Positions 6,255 to 8,780 of a stretch of DNA of 8,780 nt are shown here, one piece after another (positions within the stretch are counted from its first letter, which is position 1; every line of letters starts with the position of its first letter). The notes beneath the pieces are model-generated. The model did not search any database. It had not been told where the DNA came from and saw only the letters and a list, made by a program, of their open reading frames with translations. This DNA comes from Flectobacillus sp. (GTDB taxonomy: Bacteria; Bacteroidota; Bacteroidia; Cytophagales; Spirosomataceae): NCBI GenBank assembly GCA_029865665.1, contig JARXAV010000186.1:1-8780 (forward strand), read 5' to 3'. A program made the position numbers and the translations under genes.

Positions 6255-7499
6255 ATGATTAAAGCAGAAATTATTACAATTGGCGACGAGATTCTGTACG
6301 GACAAATTACAGATACCAATACGCAATGGATTAGTGCTGAATTGGATAAAATTGGGATTAAAACCGTCCGAAAATCGTCGGTTGGCGATACCAAAGAAGC
6401 CATTTTAAGCATCTTAGCGGAAGCTCAGTCACGAGCTGATATTGTCTTGATTACAGGCGGACTAGGCCCCACAAAAGATGATATTACAAAAAAAACAATG
6501 TGTACTTATTTCGGTTCAAGCCTTGAAATCAATCAGGAAGCCCTTGCTGAAGTAACCGCTTTTTTTGCTAAAAGAGGAAGAGAGCTAACGGGTTTAAACC
6601 TCGGACAAGCTGAAATTCCAACCAATGCGACCTACATTCGTAATGCGTATGGCACAGCTCCTGCGATGTGGTTTGAACATGAAAATACGGTTTTTGTATC
6701 AATGCCTGGCGTTCCTTTTGAGATGAAAGGCATTATGAAAGATACCATTTTACCTAAATTACAAGCACATTTTAAAACGCCTTTCATTTACCACAAAGTG
6801 ATTCGTACCATCGGAATTGGGGAGTCATTTTTGGCAGAAATGATTGAGCCTTGGGAAGATGCCTTACCAAAGCATATTGGCTTGGCTTATTTGCCTTCGA
6901 TGGGTAATGTAAAATTGCGTTTAACAGGTGTGGGTGAAAATGAAGCCCAAGTAGCAGCAGATGTCGAAGCTCAATTCCAATTGGTATTACCTACGATTCA
7001 AGAGTTTGTATATGGCTTTGGTGACGATGAAATAGAACAAGTCGTAGGACGATTATTAAAAGAAAAAGGCTTAACCGTTGCCGTTGCTGAAAGCTGCACA
7101 GGCGGTTATTTGGCACATCAATTTACCAAGGTAGCAGGCAGCTCATCCTATTTTTTAGGGGGAGTTTTAGCGTATGCCAACGAAGTAAAAGTTAATCCTT
7201 TGGGGGTAAAAGAAAGTACCTTAGCACAGTTTGGAGCAGTTTCGGAAGAAACGATTATTGAGATGGCTCAGGGAGTACGCACACTCTGCAAGGCTTCGAT
7301 GGGCTTGGCAACAAGTGGTATTGCTGGGCCAGATGGCGGTTCGGATGAAAAACCAGTTGGCACGATTTGGATTGCAATGGCAACCGAAACGGAGGTAATC
7401 ACGAAAAAACTCCAATTGGGTGGTTCAAGAGAACAAAACATTCATTTAACCGCTGTGAATTTATTGAATTTAGTACGTAAAAAACTCAACGTAGTATAA
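6255..7499 (+). CDS. cinA: CinA-family protein with C-terminal nicotinamide-nucleotide amidohydrolase (PncC) domain
   Basis: A 414-residue two-domain cytoplasmic protein. The N-terminal domain (about 1-170) is MoaB/MogA-like (COG1058), with AEIITIGDEILYGQITDTN at 4-22 and TGGLGPTKDD at 67-76; in characterised CinA proteins this part hydrolyses ADP-ribose-type pyrophosphates. The C-terminal domain (about 255-414) is PncC, which deamidates nicotinamide mononucleotide to nicotinic acid mononucleotide in pyridine-nucleotide recycling. It shows AESCTGG with S280 as the probable catalytic serine, GAVSEETI, and ATSGIAGPDGG at 352-362. Both domains look intact and the length is normal. The ATG at 6255 is chosen over the TTG at 6234 because MIKAEIITIGDE is the usual family start. 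The competence link in the name is historical and is not supported here. The next gene starts one base after the stop codon, implying one operon. Confidence 0.95.
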   Translation: MIKAEIITIGDEILYGQITDTNTQWISAELDKIGIKTVRKSSVGDTKEAILSILAEAQSRADIVLITGGLGPTKDDITKKTMCTYFGSSLEINQEALAEVTAFFAKRGRELTGLNLGQAEIPTNATYIRNAYGTAPAMWFEHENTVFVSMPGVPFEMKGIMKDTILPKLQAHFKTPFIYHKVIRTIGIGESFLAEMIEPWEDALPKHIGLAYLPSMGNVKLRLTGVGENEAQVAADVEAQFQLVLPTIQEFVYGFGDDEIEQVVGRLLKEKGLTVAVAESCTGGYLAHQFTKVAGSSSYFLGGVLAYANEVKVNPLGVKESTLAQFGAVSEETIIEMAQGVRTLCKASMGLATSGIAGPDGGSDEKPVGTIWIAMATETEVITKKLQLGGSREQNIHLTAVNLLNLVRKKLNVV

Positions 7500-7500
7500 A

Positions 7501-8780
7501 ATGGCTCTAATTGAAGTGGTATTGCCCCGTATGGGCGAAAGTATTATGGAAGCTACCGTTTTGACGTGGCTAAAAAAGGTGGGTGATCGGATTGAGGCAG
7601 ATGACTATTTATTAGAAGTCGCTACGGATAAAATTGATACAGAAGTTCCTGCAAGCGATAGTGGGATTATCAAGGAAATCTTGGTACAAGAAGGCGAAGT
7701 GGCTTTAGTAGGAAAACCTATCTGTATTTTAGAAACGGATGGCTTCGTTCCTGCTTCGGAGGGTGAATTAATTGCTCCTGCCGTGGAAACACTCGAACAG
7801 GAATTAGCAACCATTGAAGCCCTTACAGGCATTGATTTGAATTTGGGTTCTTTAACCAATGCCGACGAAAACCGCTTCTATTCTCCTTTGGTAATGAGTA
7901 TCTGCAAAGAGGAAGGTATCGGAGCAGAAGAACTTTCTAAAATTACAGGAACTGGAATGGATGGTCGTGTGACGAAACACGACATAATGGCGTATTTGGA
8001 AATACGTGGACAAGTGCCTGCTGTTATTCCTCCAACCGTGGTTGTTCCCGAAAAAGCCATTGAAGAAGCTCCTATTGCAACAAGTGTCGCTCCGTCAATT
8101 GCAACACCAGTAATGGTTTCGGGAGATGATGAAATCGTACAAATGGACAGAATGCGTAAAATGATTGCCGAACGCATGGTTGATTCAAAACGCATTGCTC
8201 CGCACGTTACGTCTTTTGTAGAAACGGATATGACCAATATCGCTTTGTGGCGACAAGGTAAAAAAGCCTCTTTCTCGAAACAGTACAACGAAAACCTGAC
8301 GTTTACCCCAATTTTGGTAGAGGCTGTAGTAAAAGCAATTCAAGAATTTCCAGCGATAAATGCTTCGGTGGTAGGCGATAAAATCATCTACAAACGCAAT
8401 ATCAACATCGGTTTGGCAGTAGCCTTACCTAGCGGAAATTTGATTGTGCCTGTCATCCATAATGCAGACCAATACAATTTGGTAGGTTTGACTAAAAAAA
8501 TCAACGACCTTAGCAAACGAGCAAGAGGAAATAAATTAAAACCTGAAGATTTAGAAGGCGGTACTTACACGATTTCGAACATTGGTACTTTTGGCAACAT
8601 CATGGGAACTCCCATTATTATGCAACCTCAAGTAGCTATTATTGCCTTTGGTGCTATCCAGAAAAAGCCCGCAGTTATCGAAACTCCTCAAGGCGATATG
8701 ATTGGCGTTCGTCACAAAATGTTTATTTCACACTCGTATGACCATCGTGTCGTAGATGGTTCGTTAGGAGGACAATTTGT
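7501..8780 (+). CDS. 2-oxo acid dehydrogenase complex E2 subunit (dihydrolipoamide acyltransferase), 3' truncated
   Basis: E2 forms the core of a 2-oxo acid dehydrogenase complex, moving the acyl group from E1 to CoA through a swinging lipoyl arm. The window shows 426 residues and ends inside the gene. One lipoyl domain (about 2-78) has EVATDKIDTEVPA with K44 as the lipoylated lysine. A peripheral subunit-binding domain follows at about 125-166 (RFYSPLVMSICKEEGI, then GTGMDGRVTKHDI), after a short linker. A Pro/Ala/Val-rich linker spans about 170-207. The acyltransferase domain starts near 212 (IVQMDRMRKMIAERM) and includes the active-site motif DHRVVDG with H415 and D419. Only about 10-20 C-terminal residues should be missing. 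The sequence is closest to the branched-chain-like E2 proteins common in Bacteroidota, but pyruvate or other 2-oxo acids cannot be excluded, because no E1 gene is in view. The ATG at 7501 is one base after the cinA stop, suggesting translational coupling. Confidence 0.95.
   Translation, partial: MALIEVVLPRMGESIMEATVLTWLKKVGDRIEADDYLLEVATDKIDTEVPASDSGIIKEILVQEGEVALVGKPICILETDGFVPASEGELIAPAVETLEQELATIEALTGIDLNLGSLTNADENRFYSPLVMSICKEEGIGAEELSKITGTGMDGRVTKHDIMAYLEIRGQVPAVIPPTVVVPEKAIEEAPIATSVAPSIATPVMVSGDDEIVQMDRMRKMIAERMVDSKRIAPHVTSFVETDMTNIALWRQGKKASFSKQYNENLTFTPILVEAVVKAIQEFPAINASVVGDKIIYKRNINIGLAVALPSGNLIVPVIHNADQYNLVGLTKKINDLSKRARGNKLKPEDLEGGTYTISNIGTFGNIMGTPIIMQPQVAIIAFGAIQKKPAVIETPQGDMIGVRHKMFISHSYDHRVVDGSLGGQF

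Noticed and set aside
7605..8288. Two minus-strand frames of 84 and 136 residues within the E2 gene
   Set aside because: Both are antisense to conserved lipoyl, subunit-binding and acyltransferase coding sequence, and their low-complexity Ser/Thr/Ile-rich text is typical of antisense shadows.

Overview
This 8.8 kb window looks like ordinary chromosomal sequence from a member of the Bacteroidota, most likely a Cytophagales-type bacterium. The evidence is a large-form IspG (about 670 residues), a GldC gliding-motility protein, a DUF4197 lipoprotein, moderately AT-rich DNA, few Shine-Dalgarno sequences, and intergenic stretches that match the Bacteroidota -7 promoter box (TAnnTTTG). The genus cannot be fixed from the sequence alone.

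Layout, left to right. Positions 1-2022 (+) hold ispG of the MEP isoprenoid pathway. Its reading frame is open to the window edge, so the 5' end is probably missing. A 62-residue single-pass membrane protein follows (2085-2273, +) and ends at a strong intrinsic terminator. A second plus-strand unit carries a MmcQ/YjbR-like protein (2426-2788) and a membrane-anchored TPR protein (2829-3383), ending at a large palindromic terminator. Three minus-strand genes come next: an exported thioredoxin-like protein (3542-4570), gldC (4721-5077) and a DUF4197 lipoprotein (5247-5972). A 282-bp divergent intergenic region holds promoter-like boxes and a degenerate tRNA-like block. On the plus strand, cinA (6255-7499) is followed after one base by the E2 subunit of a 2-oxo acid dehydrogenase complex (7501 to the window end, truncated).

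How the genes relate. Two themes are visible: central metabolism and cofactor housekeeping (IspG, CinA/PncC, E2) and envelope or surface functions (GldC, exported thioredoxin-like protein, lipoprotein, TPR protein). cinA and the E2 gene are probably co-transcribed. gldC and the thioredoxin-like gene share a strand but are separated by a 150-bp spacer rich in direct and inverted repeats.

I found no convincing new multi-gene system, mobile element, CRISPR array or intact RNA gene. The observations most worth a second look are non-coding: the repeat cluster between gldC and the thioredoxin-like gene, nested palindromes after the TPR gene, a palindrome made of two opposed -7 boxes, and a possible tRNA remnant.
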